From the NCBI GenBank assembly GCA_028284415.1, contig JANQRU010000006.1, positions 124,001 through 188,000 of the forward strand: a stretch of DNA of 64,000 nt. Reading direction: 5' to 3'. A program made the position numbers and the translations under genes. Position 1 is the first letter of the stretch. Every line of letters starts with the position of its first letter. The notes under the pieces were generated by a model. The model was not told the origin of the DNA. It did no database searches and worked only from the letters and a program-made list of their open reading frames with translations. This document shows positions 26,406 through 35,377 of the stretch, in pieces. This stretch comes from Pyrinomonadaceae bacterium (lineage in GTDB: Bacteria; Acidobacteriota; Blastocatellia; Pyrinomonadales; Pyrinomonadaceae).

Positions 26406-26945
26406 ATGAGTAAAGAAAAAGCCATATTTTTAGATCGTGACGGAACTTTAATAGAAGAAGTAAATTTTCTTTCTACCGTTGAAGAAACAAAATTATTTTC
26501 ATATACAGTTGATGCGTTAAAACTTTTGAAAGACGCAGGTTACCTTTTCTTTGTTGCAACAAATCAATCCGGAATCGCCCGCGGATATTTTGATGCAAAT
26601 GCGGTTAATGCAATTCATGCCAAAATTTTGAACGAATTAAATGCAGTTGGTTTAAATATCGAATCTTTTCATTTTTGTCCGCATTTTCCTGATGAAGGCT
26701 GCAAATGTAGAAAACCTAACACAGGCATGATCGAACAAGCCTGTGAAAATGTTGATCTTGATCTGGAAAGAAGTTGGATGATAGGAGATAAAAAACTTGA
26801 TATAGAAATGGGTTTTAATGCAGGAACTAGAACAGCCTTAGTAAAAACTGGTTACGGAGAAAACCACCAAAAGGAATTAGACAGACAGCCTGATGTAATA
26901 GCAAAAAATCTATTCGAAGCAGCAAAATTTATAGTTGAAAATTAA
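26406..26945 (+). CDS. gmhB: D-glycero-beta-D-manno-heptose 1,7-bisphosphate 7-phosphatase
   Basis: HAD-family phosphatase of 179 residues from ATG 26406 (a longer frame from 26334 overlaps waaF and is rejected). Motif I is FLDRDGTL with the two catalytic Asps; VATNQSGIARGYF is motif II. The GmhB zinc loop is HFCPHFPDEGCKCRKPNTGM, and SWMIGDKKLDIEMGFNAG is motif III/IV. It makes heptose 1-phosphate for ADP-heptose, the donor used by WaaF next door. Its last 4 bases overlap the convergent cupin gene. Confidence 0.95.
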   Translation: MSKEKAIFLDRDGTLIEEVNFLSTVEETKLFSYTVDALKLLKDAGYLFFVATNQSGIARGYFDANAVNAIHAKILNELNAVGLNIESFHFCPHFPDEGCKCRKPNTGMIEQACENVDLDLERSWMIGDKKLDIEMGFNAGTRTALVKTGYGENHQKELDRQPDVIAKNLFEAAKFIVEN

Positions 26946-27301
26946 GATTGCTCTGTCCTCCCAAAGTCATCTTCAAGACGAACTATATCGTCTTCGCCAA
27001 AATAATCTCCTATTTGCGTTTCAATAAATATGAGGGTTTGATCAGACTCAGGATTTTCAACGCGATGAGATGCTCCAACAGAAATATCAACAGATTCGCC
27101 CTGTTTTACTAGCTTTTCAACACCATTTAATGTTACTTTAGCAATACCACGAACGACGAACCAATGCTCGAATCGTCTTTGGTGTTTCTGATAGCTCAAA
27201 CGTTTGTTTGGCAAAACTTCAATTCTTTTTACTTTATAATCTTCGCCTTCGTCTAAAACTGTGTAACTTCCCCATGGACGTTGGTCAAATTCATTCATCA
27301 T
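26942..27301 (-). CDS. Mannose-6-phosphate isomerase type II-like cupin
   Basis: A stand-alone 119-residue cupin: RPWGSYTVLDEGEDYKVKRI, 'YQKHQRRFEHWFVVRGIAKV', GESVDISVGASHRVENP. It matches the C-terminal cupin of type II phosphomannose isomerase/GDP-mannose pyrophosphorylase, without the nucleotidyltransferase half. Metal-binding residues Gln/His/Glu/His are visible (QKHQRRFEHW and SHRVENP). It converges with gmhB (4-base overlap) and diverges from pilS (41-base gap). Sugar isomerase activity is likely but not certain. Confidence 0.88.
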   Translation of the reverse strand: MMNEFDQRPWGSYTVLDEGEDYKVKRIEVLPNKRLSYQKHQRRFEHWFVVRGIAKVTLNGVEKLVKQGESVDISVGASHRVENPESDQTLIFIETQIGDYFGEDDIVRLEDDFGRTEQS

Positions 27302-27342
27302 TTAATGTCTGTTTGGTTCGATAAATTTTCAGCAAATATTAA

Positions 27343-29124
27343 ATGATTAAATTCTTTAGTTCAAAGATGGTTGACGAAAAAGACTTCCCTGCAAATTCCA
27401 AATCAATTCAAAAAGTACAGATGCTCATTGTCGGGCGTTTGATGACGATTTTTATCTTGTTAGTAGCAAGTTGGCTTTGGAATAGCCCCAGCTGGAAACT
27501 AACACTTGATAATCTTCCGCAAGAATTTTTTATAGTCTTTATTTTTTCTGTTGCTTTAACAATCATATACTTCTTTGCACTCAGATTTAGCAGTCTTTAC
27601 TCTTGGCAAATTCGTATTCAGTTTATTGTTGACGCATTACTGATAACATCTTTAGTTTGGCGGACAGGAGATATAACTTCCCCTTACATAACGCTCTATA
27701 TTGTAGTAATCAGTGTGGCAAGTTTATTTTTAAGTGGTCGTGGAACTCTTTTTATCGCAGGGCTTTGTGTACTTTTGTTTTCAGGGCTTTCTATTTCAAC
27801 TATTTCTTCCGTCATTTCTTCATATTCAAGAACTCCTGAGTTGTCCAAAGCAATTCAAATAATAGGTTTTCACAACGTAGCATTTTTAGTTGTAGGTTTA
27901 CTCGCTGCAAGATTAGCAGAAAGATATGCTTCGGGAGAAAAATTAAGGGAAACCACAAAAACTCTAGCCAATTTGCGTGTCTTGCACGAAAGAATCGTTG
28001 AATCTATTCGCTCAGGCTTAATTACGATAGACCTCGATGGTAAGATTTACACCTTCAATAAAACTGCTGAAGAAATCACGGGTTATAAAGCCAAAGATAT
28101 GCGTGGTAAATCCATATACTCTTTGATGGGTGACATCGGATTACAAATTGGCAAGGCTTTAAATAGTGAAAACAGTGCCGAACTCCAACCTCGTTACGAA
28201 GTCGGTTTCACTACCCCAGATGGTTTTGTAGTCCAACTAGGTTACGGCATTTCTCCTTTATTCGCAGAAAATGGTGATAAAACGGGATTGATAGTAACTT
28301 TTCAGGATTTAACTGAAATTCGCTCAATGGAAGAAAGTGTGCGTCGGAAAGACCGTTTAGCAGCCGTTGGTCGCGTCGCGGCAGGTCTTGCACATGAAAT
28401 CAGAAACCCTCTAGGAGCGATGCGTGGAGCAATACAAGTCCTAGAATCACAAACTAAAAAAGACTCCGCTCAAGCCAATTTAATGGACATAATCTTACGT
28501 GAATCTGACAGACTAAATAAGATAATTACAAATTTCTTGACTTACGCTCGTCCACGTATGAGTAATTTTTCTGAAGTTGATGTCCGAGAAGCTATAAACG
28601 ATACAATCACTTTGCTGGAGCACAGTCCTGATGTAAATGACACTCACAAATTAAAGGCTGATGTGCCAGATAATCCGGTAATTGTATCTGCTGACATCTC
28701 CCAACTAAAACAAATCTTCTGGAATCTATCGAGAAACTCCTTACAGGCGATGACAGACGGTGGAGAATTAAAAGTCAGCTTAAAGACTTTGGAAAATAAT
28801 CGCATTAGAATAGTTTTTTCCGATACGGGTTGTGGAATGTCTCCTGAGCAAGTTGAACAACTATTTGAACCTTTTTCAAAATCAACTACCGGCGGCACAG
28901 GATTAGGTTTATCAATCGTTTACCAAATAATACGCGACCATAACGGAACCATAAATGTTAGTAGCGTTGAAAATAAAGGAACTAAAATAACGATTGAATT
29001 ACCTTCCGACTATGCGAAAAAGTCCACTTCAAACGAATATGTAGATCAAACATTTACCGATACTAGCTCGAGACTTGAGAGTTTTTTGAACGTCAAATCA
29101 GAAGAAAATCGCATTTCTTCTTGA
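27343..29124 (+). CDS. pilS: Membrane sensor histidine kinase, PilS-like
   Basis: 593 residues: about six membrane segments at about 30-190, a short coiled-coil linker, a PAS domain (about 215-325; TIDLDGKIYTFNKTAEEITG), the HisKA dimerisation helix with phospho-acceptor His351 in GLAHEIRNPLGAMRGA, and an HATPase domain (QIFWNLSRNSLQAMTDGG, FSDTGCGMSPEQVEQLFEPF, GGTGLGLSIVYQI). The six-TM-PAS-kinase order and the gene order pilS-pilR-pilA match the two-component system that controls type IV pilin. The C-terminal about 40 residues are low complexity. The regulator gene follows after 110 bases. Confidence 0.92.
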   Translation: MIKFFSSKMVDEKDFPANSKSIQKVQMLIVGRLMTIFILLVASWLWNSPSWKLTLDNLPQEFFIVFIFSVALTIIYFFALRFSSLYSWQIRIQFIVDALLITSLVWRTGDITSPYITLYIVVISVASLFLSGRGTLFIAGLCVLLFSGLSISTISSVISSYSRTPELSKAIQIIGFHNVAFLVVGLLAARLAERYASGEKLRETTKTLANLRVLHERIVESIRSGLITIDLDGKIYTFNKTAEEITGYKAKDMRGKSIYSLMGDIGLQIGKALNSENSAELQPRYEVGFTTPDGFVVQLGYGISPLFAENGDKTGLIVTFQDLTEIRSMEESVRRKDRLAAVGRVAAGLAHEIRNPLGAMRGAIQVLESQTKKDSAQANLMDIILRESDRLNKIITNFLTYARPRMSNFSEVDVREAINDTITLLEHSPDVNDTHKLKADVPDNPVIVSADISQLKQIFWNLSRNSLQAMTDGGELKVSLKTLENNRIRIVFSDTGCGMSPEQVEQLFEPFSKSTTGGTGLGLSIVYQIIRDHNGTINVSSVENKGTKITIELPSDYAKKSTSNEYVDQTFTDTSSRLESFLNVKSEENRISS

Positions 29125-29234
29125 AAAAATATGTGTTTTTCTGTGAAAATATAAATTAAGCAGATATTCTGTCTGCGTTTTCGTCAAATCTTTTTTACTA
29201 CCCATTTTCTACTTTTTTTCTAAAAAATTTTCCG

Positions 29235-30632
29235 ATGGCTAATATATTACTTGTCGATGATGAACAAAGCTACAGGCAGCTTTTAAGTTTAGTTTTTGAA
29301 GAAAGCGGTCACAAAATTAGAACTGCCAAAAATGGTCGAGATGCTCTCGAACAGTTACAAAATGAAGCTGCTGACATAATTATCTCAGATGTACGTATGC
29401 CCGATATGGATGGCATCGCTCTTTTACGTGAGGCACGAAAGGAAAATCCAGATATTGGTGTAATTTTAATGACAGCCTTTGCAACTGTCGATACTGCCCG
29501 CGAAGCATTCATCTTAGGAGCGGACGATTTCATCCAAAAGCCTTTCGATGTTGAAGAATTAAAACTAATCGTCAAGAAAACTCTCGAAAAACAAGAGTTA
29601 ATAAAGGAAAATCAGGCATTCAAAAAAGCCCAAAGAGAAAAAGGAAACGTCAAAAATATTGTCGGTAATTCTGACAAGATGCAAGCGATTTTCCAAATGA
29701 TTGAAACTGTCGCAGAAGTTCAATCAACTGTTTTAGTAACAGGCGAAAGCGGCACAGGTAAAGAATTAGTCGCTCGTGCAATTCATGATTTATCACCAAG
29801 AGCAGAAAAACCTTTTATATCAATAAACTGTGGAGCTTTTACTGAAACTCTTCTTGAATCAGAGTTATTTGGATATGTAAAAGGGGCTTTTACTGGAGCT
29901 AATTCAAATCGGAAAGGCTTATTTGAAGCCGCCAATCAAGGCACTATTTTCTTGGATGAGATCGGTGAGATGTCAACGGCTATGCAGGTAAAACTTTTAA
30001 GGGTTTTACAAGAAAGAAAAGTCCGTCCGGTTGGTGCTCATGAAGAATCTTCAGTAGATGCTCGTGTCATTGCAGCTACAAACCGCGATCTTAAGGGTAT
30101 GACCGAAGACGGAAGTTTCCGCGAAGACTTATTCTATAGAATCTCCGTAATTCCTATTTCCCTACCGCCTCTTCGTGATAGAAAAGAAGATATTTCTGAT
30201 TTATCAGACCATTTTATTGCAAAATTCTGTAAGCAAACCGGAAGAGAGCTTTCAATTTCTCAAAAGGCAATGCAAATGCTTGAGAATTACACTTGGCACG
30301 GCAATGTAAGAGAGTTAGAACATACAATTGAACGTGCTGTAGCATTGGAGCGTGAGAATGAAATTCAACCTGAAAGACTTCCCGATCATATTACTAATTA
30401 CAACCCTGAACGTATAAAAAGCGAATTTGATTTGCCTGATGATGGAATCAATTTATCGAGCCATCTTGGTAACTTAGAGAAAACGTACGTAGTTGAAGCA
30501 CTCAAAAAGACCAGTGGAAACCAAACCAAGGCAGCAGAATTATTACAAATGCCTGTTCGTTCTTTAAGACACTTATTGGATAAACACAATATACGCTCAC
30601 TTTCTGCTCAAATGCGTAGCTCTGGTGATTAA
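29235..30632 (+). CDS. pilR: Sigma-54-dependent response regulator, PilR-like
   Basis: 465 residues of the NtrC class: receiver domain with phospho-acceptor Asp52 (SDVRMPDMDG), AAA+ domain with Walker A GESGTGKE, the sigma-54 contact loop GAFTGA (in YVKGAFTGANSNRKG), Walker B 'TIFLDEIGEMSTAMQVKLLR', and a C-terminal Fis-type HTH (KKTSGNQTKAAELLQMPVRS). When phosphorylated by PilS it would drive sigma-54 polymerase at the pilA promoter located 169 bases downstream of its stop. Confidence 0.94.
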   Translation: MANILLVDDEQSYRQLLSLVFEESGHKIRTAKNGRDALEQLQNEAADIIISDVRMPDMDGIALLREARKENPDIGVILMTAFATVDTAREAFILGADDFIQKPFDVEELKLIVKKTLEKQELIKENQAFKKAQREKGNVKNIVGNSDKMQAIFQMIETVAEVQSTVLVTGESGTGKELVARAIHDLSPRAEKPFISINCGAFTETLLESELFGYVKGAFTGANSNRKGLFEAANQGTIFLDEIGEMSTAMQVKLLRVLQERKVRPVGAHEESSVDARVIAATNRDLKGMTEDGSFREDLFYRISVIPISLPPLRDRKEDISDLSDHFIAKFCKQTGRELSISQKAMQMLENYTWHGNVRELEHTIERAVALERENEIQPERLPDHITNYNPERIKSEFDLPDDGINLSSHLGNLEKTYVVEALKKTSGNQTKAAELLQMPVRSLRHLLDKHNIRSLSAQMRSSGD

Positions 30633-30645
30633 TAGGCAAAATTCA

Positions 30646-30670
30646 GTCATATTTATGACAAATTCTGTCA
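30646..30670. promoter_or_regulatory. Candidate PilR upstream activator site
   Basis: Two overlapping dyads share one half-site: GTCAT-ATTT-ATGAC (30646-30659) and TGACA-AATTC-TGTCA (30656-30670). They lie about 130-155 bases upstream of the -24 box, a usual enhancer distance. Binding by PilR is inferred. Confidence 0.45.
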
Positions 30671-30800
30671 CTTATTCATAACAAAAAACTGTTATTTTAC
30701 TTATATTTCCTTCCCACCTTGCATCTACTCAACTAAAACTGAACATGCTAAACCTCGTAAATACAACTACTTAACACACACAGCACACTTCAAATTCTTT

Positions 30801-30815
30801 TGGCACACATCTTGT
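30801..30815 (+). promoter_or_regulatory. Sigma-54 (-24/-12) promoter of pilA
   Basis: TGGCAC (30801-30806), 5-base spacer, TTGT (30812-30815) matches the consensus TGGCAC-N5-TTGC with one change (GC to GT at -12). Transcription would start near 30826, leaving a ~60-base leader before the pilA ATG. Confidence 0.8.
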
Positions 30816-30887
30816 ATCTACTAATTCCGACTACTGAAATGGTAGAAAAAGACTTAATAAAATTTTAGGAGATTGTGAAAAATTAAA

Positions 30888-31364
30888 ATGAAAAAGAATC
30901 AAAAAGGTTTCTCTCTTATCGAACTTTTAATCGTTGTTGTAATTATTGGTATTATCGCTGCTATCGCTATTCCAAACTTGTTGGCTGCTCGTCGTTCAGC
31001 TAATGAAGGTTCAGCTATTTCTTCATTAAGAACTATCCACGGTGCTCAAATGACATATCAAGCTACAGCAGGTAGCGGAAACTATGCTAACGCACTTACT
31101 GACTTATCTGGTCAACAACTAATTGATACAGTATTAGCTTCAGGAACAAAGAGTGGTTATAACTTTACTATTGGTGCTGCTGCTGCTGCGAGTGGTAACC
31201 CAGCTACATTCGCTTCTGCCGGTGCTCCAACTACAGCAACTGGTATTACTGCAACGGGAACCAGAAGCTTCGCTGTAAGTACTGAAGGGGTCATTTTTGC
31301 GGGTACTATTACGCACGCTAACGGTGACTCAACCTTCTCAGGCGGTTCAGCTCTTAACAACTAA
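30888..31364 (+). CDS. pilA: Type IV major pilin
   Basis: 158 residues. The short basic leader MKKNQKG is cut before FSLIELLIVVVIIGIIAAIA by prepilin peptidase; Glu5 of the mature protein is present, and the hydrophobic helix continues into IPNLLAARRSANEGSAISSL. The globular part is small and Gly/Ala/Thr-rich (FTIGAAAAASGNPATF, TGITATGTRSFAVSTEGVIF) with no Cys, so no disulphide loop. AGGAG precedes the ATG by about 15 bases. Preceded by pilS-pilR and a sigma-54 promoter, followed by a clear terminator, and then by an O-antigen-ligase/PglL-type gene. Confidence 0.96.
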   Translation: MKKNQKGFSLIELLIVVVIIGIIAAIAIPNLLAARRSANEGSAISSLRTIHGAQMTYQATAGSGNYANALTDLSGQQLIDTVLASGTKSGYNFTIGAAAAASGNPATFASAGAPTTATGITATGTRSFAVSTEGVIFAGTITHANGDSTFSGGSALNN

Positions 31365-31391
31365 TATCAACAAACTTAGTTAAATTGAAAA

Positions 31392-31424
31392 TGGAGTGGT
31401 AATTTTTGCCACTCTATTTTTTTT
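31392..31424 (+). terminator. Rho-independent terminator of pilA
   Basis: Stem GAGTGG / CCACTC (31394-31399 with 31409-31414, extendable by two weaker pairs) then an eight-T run at 31417-31424. Confidence 0.85.
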
Positions 31425-31537
31425 AGATTATCTCACATTCTACCTCTCAATGACTCTTATAAAAAAGTCAGTTTCATGCAAGCAATAATTAAAAACAAAC
31501 AATCTAGAGCCATTTATTTTTGAGAATAATTACAGAA

Positions 31538-33547
31538 ATGTTAGTTAATAAGAGATTCTTCATAAATAAATTTAAAGATAGCAAGAATTATAATCTGCTG
31601 AGCTTAGTGTTTTCATTAATTTTGGTAGTAGTTCTTGTCAGATTACCGGAACCTGCTACAGCCAGTAATTACTATTGGCGTGTGGAGTTGCTGATTTCAA
31701 TATTTTTGTTAGCCCTAACAACTTTTTACTTTTGGAAAAATAAATTTTCAGATATTCATTTTGGACTAAAAACTAAGTTTCTCAAATTTATTACTTATTT
31801 TATTTTTTTATTCCTAGTTTGGAGTGCATTATCTGTTTTTTGGAGTGACTCTTGGCGTTTATCAATACTTCATACACTTACTTGGTCTATATATCTGATC
31901 TTATTTTTTGCCACGCTACTCTTTGTTGAAAAATCGAAAAGTATCAAGCCACTTGTTACAATTTTCACCTTTACTACAATAATAATTGCAATTAATTGTG
32001 TCTTTGATTATTTAACAATTGAGGGTTTGAATGCCTCTATTAAGTACCCACGCATCCGTTACTCAAAGTTCGCTGAAATGATAGTCACGATAGCTCCTTT
32101 TATCTGGATTTTTTCAATTTATTGGAAAAATGGGCGAAACCGAAAGCTATTTCTAAGTATTGGAGCCTTAGCTTGGTTCACAGTAATGCTAACAACAAGT
32201 AAAGGAGCTTTTATCGCAGGTGTATGTAGCTTTTTTATTTGTTTTTTTCTGACTTATTTATTTTCAAACAAAATCTACAAAAGACGTATATTGACTACAG
32301 CCTTTTTATGGTTACTTCTTACCTTTTCCTTTCAAGTTTCATTTAGTTACTTATTTAATAAAGTTCCCTCAACTGTACAATATGCAACCGAAGCAAAGTA
32401 TAACAATAAAGAGACTGCCTCTTTTCGAGTTTTCACTTGGAAAATTAGTGCAGAAATGCTTTCTGGAAATCCAATAGTTGGAGTGGGAGCTAATAATTTT
32501 GGGATACATCTAAATGAATTCAGAAAAAAATATGCTGTGAAGAACTCTACGGATAAAGATCACAATTTGTCCGAGGATTATCTGATCTTAAGAGCTCATA
32601 ATGAATATTTGCAAATTTTTAGTGAACTAGGACTAATTGGGGGAATAATTTTTTTACTCATTACAGCTTCATTTGCAGTTTGGATATTTACAGCTTTTGC
32701 AAAAAATAGATATAAAATCTCCCCCGTTCTGATTGGTAGCTTAGGGTCTGTCATTGCTTTTCTAATTAGTTCAATGTTTAGTTCTTTTTCATTTCGCCTT
32801 ATGCAAAATGGCATTGTATTCACTATGATTTTAGCCATTTTGACTCACGAAATTTTAAAGTTGGAGAAAAAAGAGACTAAAGATGGAACAGGTGCCTCTG
32901 AAAACAAAATTCCAATAAACAAACCAATATTAGTTACAGCATCATTTATTTTGATAATAACTGTGTTTTTTTCATTTATGATTGCAGTAAGTAATTATTA
33001 TGTTTATCTTGCTGAAAATAGCCCTTTTGCTGATGAAGCTTTTGATAAGTATGACAAATCAATTTTTTTAAACCCTGAAAATTCATCAGCTTATTATTCA
33101 AGGGGGATGAGATATTTTAGTGAGAAAAAATATTATGAATCATCTCAAAACCTGCAAAAAGCAGCTAAATTAGGACAAGGGACAGTTATATCTTATTCCT
33201 ACCTTGCTGAAGCTTATGAAAAATCAGGTCAAATAAAAAAGGCAGAAAATACTCTACGAGAATCTGTACAAATATTTCCTCATTCTATATTTGCAAGAAT
33301 TAGATTGGCAGTGCTTTTGAAAAAAATTGGCAAAAATGATGAATTTGAGAAGCATATGCAAATTGCAAAGACTTTAGATGTTGGTCACGCCAAAGGGTGG
33401 TATTATTTGATTACTTTAGGTAGTCAAAAAGCTTTCTTAAAAGGAAAAAAAGATGGCGACTTTAATCTACCTTCATCTCTTTTGCCCCGTGAGGCTAATT
33501 TGCAATTTTTAGATAAAAGAGAATTGCCTGATACCGCTCAGAAATAA
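31538..33547 (+). CDS. O-antigen ligase/Wzy/PglL-type membrane protein with TPR tail
   Basis: About 669 residues. At least ten hydrophobic segments (about 20-480) and a large periplasmic loop with the Wzy_C hallmarks: RVFTWKISAEMLSGNPIVGV, then GANNFGIHL and LRAHNEYLQIFSELGLIGGI. These enzymes transfer glycans in the periplasm (O-antigen ligation, polymerisation, or protein O-glycosylation). The C-terminal about 160 residues contain TPRs (YYSRGMRYFSEKKYYESSQN, VISYSYLAEAYEKSGQIKKA). I chose ATG 31538 over a TTG at 31520; neither has a strong Shine-Dalgarno. Lying right after pilA, it may be a pilin oligosaccharyltransferase, but LPS ligase or capsule polymerase roles are equally possible. Confidence 0.88.
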   Translation: MLVNKRFFINKFKDSKNYNLLSLVFSLILVVVLVRLPEPATASNYYWRVELLISIFLLALTTFYFWKNKFSDIHFGLKTKFLKFITYFIFLFLVWSALSVFWSDSWRLSILHTLTWSIYLILFFATLLFVEKSKSIKPLVTIFTFTTIIIAINCVFDYLTIEGLNASIKYPRIRYSKFAEMIVTIAPFIWIFSIYWKNGRNRKLFLSIGALAWFTVMLTTSKGAFIAGVCSFFICFFLTYLFSNKIYKRRILTTAFLWLLLTFSFQVSFSYLFNKVPSTVQYATEAKYNNKETASFRVFTWKISAEMLSGNPIVGVGANNFGIHLNEFRKKYAVKNSTDKDHNLSEDYLILRAHNEYLQIFSELGLIGGIIFLLITASFAVWIFTAFAKNRYKISPVLIGSLGSVIAFLISSMFSSFSFRLMQNGIVFTMILAILTHEILKLEKKETKDGTGASENKIPINKPILVTASFILIITVFFSFMIAVSNYYVYLAENSPFADEAFDKYDKSIFLNPENSSAYYSRGMRYFSEKKYYESSQNLQKAAKLGQGTVISYSYLAEAYEKSGQIKKAENTLRESVQIFPHSIFARIRLAVLLKKIGKNDEFEKHMQIAKTLDVGHAKGWYYLITLGSQKAFLKGKKDGDFNLPSSLLPREANLQFLDKRELPDTAQK

Positions 33548-33624
33548 AATTTTGCATTTTAAGCTTTCGTGTTAAAATTTCTGTTGAATTTATAACCTTT
33601 ACTTTCAGGTTTTACTTTTCAAAA

Positions 33625-34425
33625 ATGTTAACAACACAAAATAATTCCAACACATACTCTAAACTTTTAAGTATTTCAAAAAACACTTTTAGAGAAGCAG
33701 TACGAGATAGAGTGCTTTATAATTTGATAGTTTTTGTCTTGCTTATCACGGCTTGTGCAATATTTATTGGAGAATTAACAGCAGGCAAAGAAGCTCGCAC
33801 AATCGTAAATTTCGGATTAAGTGCGATGTTGTTTTTTGGAGTATTTATTGCAATTTTTGTCGGGGTCGGACTCGTTTCTAAGGAGATCGAAAAAAGAACC
33901 CTTTACACAATATTTTCAAAACCAATCGGACGTGGCGAATTCATTGTAGGTAAATATCTAGGGCTGTGTCTGACACTCTTCGTAAATGTATTTGTGATGG
34001 GATTAGGAGTAACCCTTGCCTTATTATTCGTAGGAGGTGGTAACCTTGCTTTCACAGTTTGGGGAGCAATCATTTTAATTTTTTTGGAACTCACAATTAT
34101 CACCGCAGTAGCAATACTTTTTTCATCTTTTTCATCACCAGCTCTTTCTGCACTTCTCACATTCTTTGTTTTTATAATTGGACATTTTAGTTCTTCTTTA
34201 AGAGATTTTGCAGAAAATCTCGGATCACAATTTGCGAAACTCTTTTTTGGTGCAATTTATTACTTACTACCCAACTTTTCTCACTTCGAATTTGTAACAA
34301 ACGCAGCTAATGGCTCTGTCCCTACATTTCCATTGATTGGTGGAAGTCTCGCCTACGCAATAGTTTACATTGCAATTCTTCTTTCAATCACAATAATAAT
34401 TTTTAATCGTCGAAATCTTAAATAA
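33625..34425 (+). CDS. ABC-2 type transporter permease
   Basis: 266 residues with six membrane segments; the region FRGEAVRDRVLYN-like start (TFREAVRDRVLYNLIVFVLL) and GLVSKEIEKRTLYTIFSKPI, GRGEFIVGKYLGLCLTLFVN are typical of ABC-2 permeases (CcmB/NatB-like). It is the first gene of a tight three-gene unit: permease, TPR protein (8-base gap) and ATPase (8-base gap). Substrate unknown; this family often exports lipids, glycans or drugs. Confidence 0.9.
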   Translation: MLTTQNNSNTYSKLLSISKNTFREAVRDRVLYNLIVFVLLITACAIFIGELTAGKEARTIVNFGLSAMLFFGVFIAIFVGVGLVSKEIEKRTLYTIFSKPIGRGEFIVGKYLGLCLTLFVNVFVMGLGVTLALLFVGGGNLAFTVWGAIILIFLELTIITAVAILFSSFSSPALSALLTFFVFIIGHFSSSLRDFAENLGSQFAKLFFGAIYYLLPNFSHFEFVTNAANGSVPTFPLIGGSLAYAIVYIAILLSITIIIFNRRNLK

Positions 34426-34433
34426 CAATAGTT

Positions 34434-35369
34434 ATGATTTCCAATTCGAACAAAACTCATATCGCAATTACAGTCATTATCTTTGGATTTATGGCAGTTT
34501 TTGGCTTAAGTAATTTTCTTGAAAATGAAAAGCCTGAGCTGCCCGAAAACTATATTGACGAAGATTTATCACTACAAGGAAAAAGATTAAGAGGCTATGC
34601 ATTTGGATTCGAAGGTTTGATTGCTGACTGGTATTGGATGCGTTCGTTACAATATATAGGTGATAAAGTTTTGAAAAATAAGGAAAAACAAACTATCAAC
34701 CTTGAAAACCTTAAACCGCTAAATCCAAAACTTCTTTATCCATTACTTGATAACGCAACGACTTTAGATCCAAAATTTCTCGAAGTTTACTCTTATGGAG
34801 CAATTGTACTCCCCGCAATAAACTCAGAACAAGCAATTAAAATTACGGAAAAAGGAATAAAAAATAATCCTAACGAATGGCGATTATATCAACACTTAGG
34901 TTTTATTTATTGGAAACTAAAAGACTACCAAAAGGCGGCAGAAATTTATGAGAAAGGCTCGAAACTTGAAGGGAGTCCCCGATTTATGAAATTGATGGCT
35001 GCAAAGATGCAGAATGAAGGAGGAAGCCGTGGAACTGCAAGGCAGATATACGAGCAGATGCTCCTTGGAGCAAAAGACACTCAAACCAAAGAAAATGCCG
35101 AAATTAGGCTTCTGGAACTAGATTCGTTAGATGAACGGGAAGCAATTCAAAAAGTCCTTAAAACTTTCAAAGAAAAGAATGGAAGATGCGTAAATATTTG
35201 GAAAGAAATCTTCCCTCTTTTGCAAAATGTGAAACTACCAAGTGGAAAAGATTTTAGAATTGATAGAAATGGAAATATTGTTGATCCAACAAATATTCCA
35301 TATGTTTTAGACAAACAAAAGTGTAAAATAGAACTTGATTTTAAAAACACCAAACTTCCTACACAATAA
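34434..35369 (+). CDS. Membrane-anchored TPR-like protein in ABC operon
   Basis: 311 residues. One membrane segment (about 10-28) anchors a mostly helical domain outside. It carries RLRGYAFGFEGLIADWYWMR followed by TPR-like pairs, with WRLYQHLGFIYWKLKDYQKA and AEIYEKGSKLEGSPRFMKLM. The C-terminus is short and unremarkable (SGKDFRIDRNGNIVDPTNIP). Its position between the permease and the ATPase genes, 8 bases from each, suggests it is a dedicated third component of the transporter. I do not recognise a named family. Confidence 0.82.
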   Translation: MISNSNKTHIAITVIIFGFMAVFGLSNFLENEKPELPENYIDEDLSLQGKRLRGYAFGFEGLIADWYWMRSLQYIGDKVLKNKEKQTINLENLKPLNPKLLYPLLDNATTLDPKFLEVYSYGAIVLPAINSEQAIKITEKGIKNNPNEWRLYQHLGFIYWKLKDYQKAAEIYEKGSKLEGSPRFMKLMAAKMQNEGGSRGTARQIYEQMLLGAKDTQTKENAEIRLLELDSLDEREAIQKVLKTFKEKNGRCVNIWKEIFPLLQNVKLPSGKDFRIDRNGNIVDPTNIPYVLDKQKCKIELDFKNTKLPTQ

Positions 35370-35377
35370 TTATCAAA

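Noticed and set aside
29160-29176. Small hairpin GCAGA/TCTGC between pilS and pilR as a terminator
   Set aside because: Only a 5-bp stem with a weak T-run; pilS and pilR are more likely co-transcribed.
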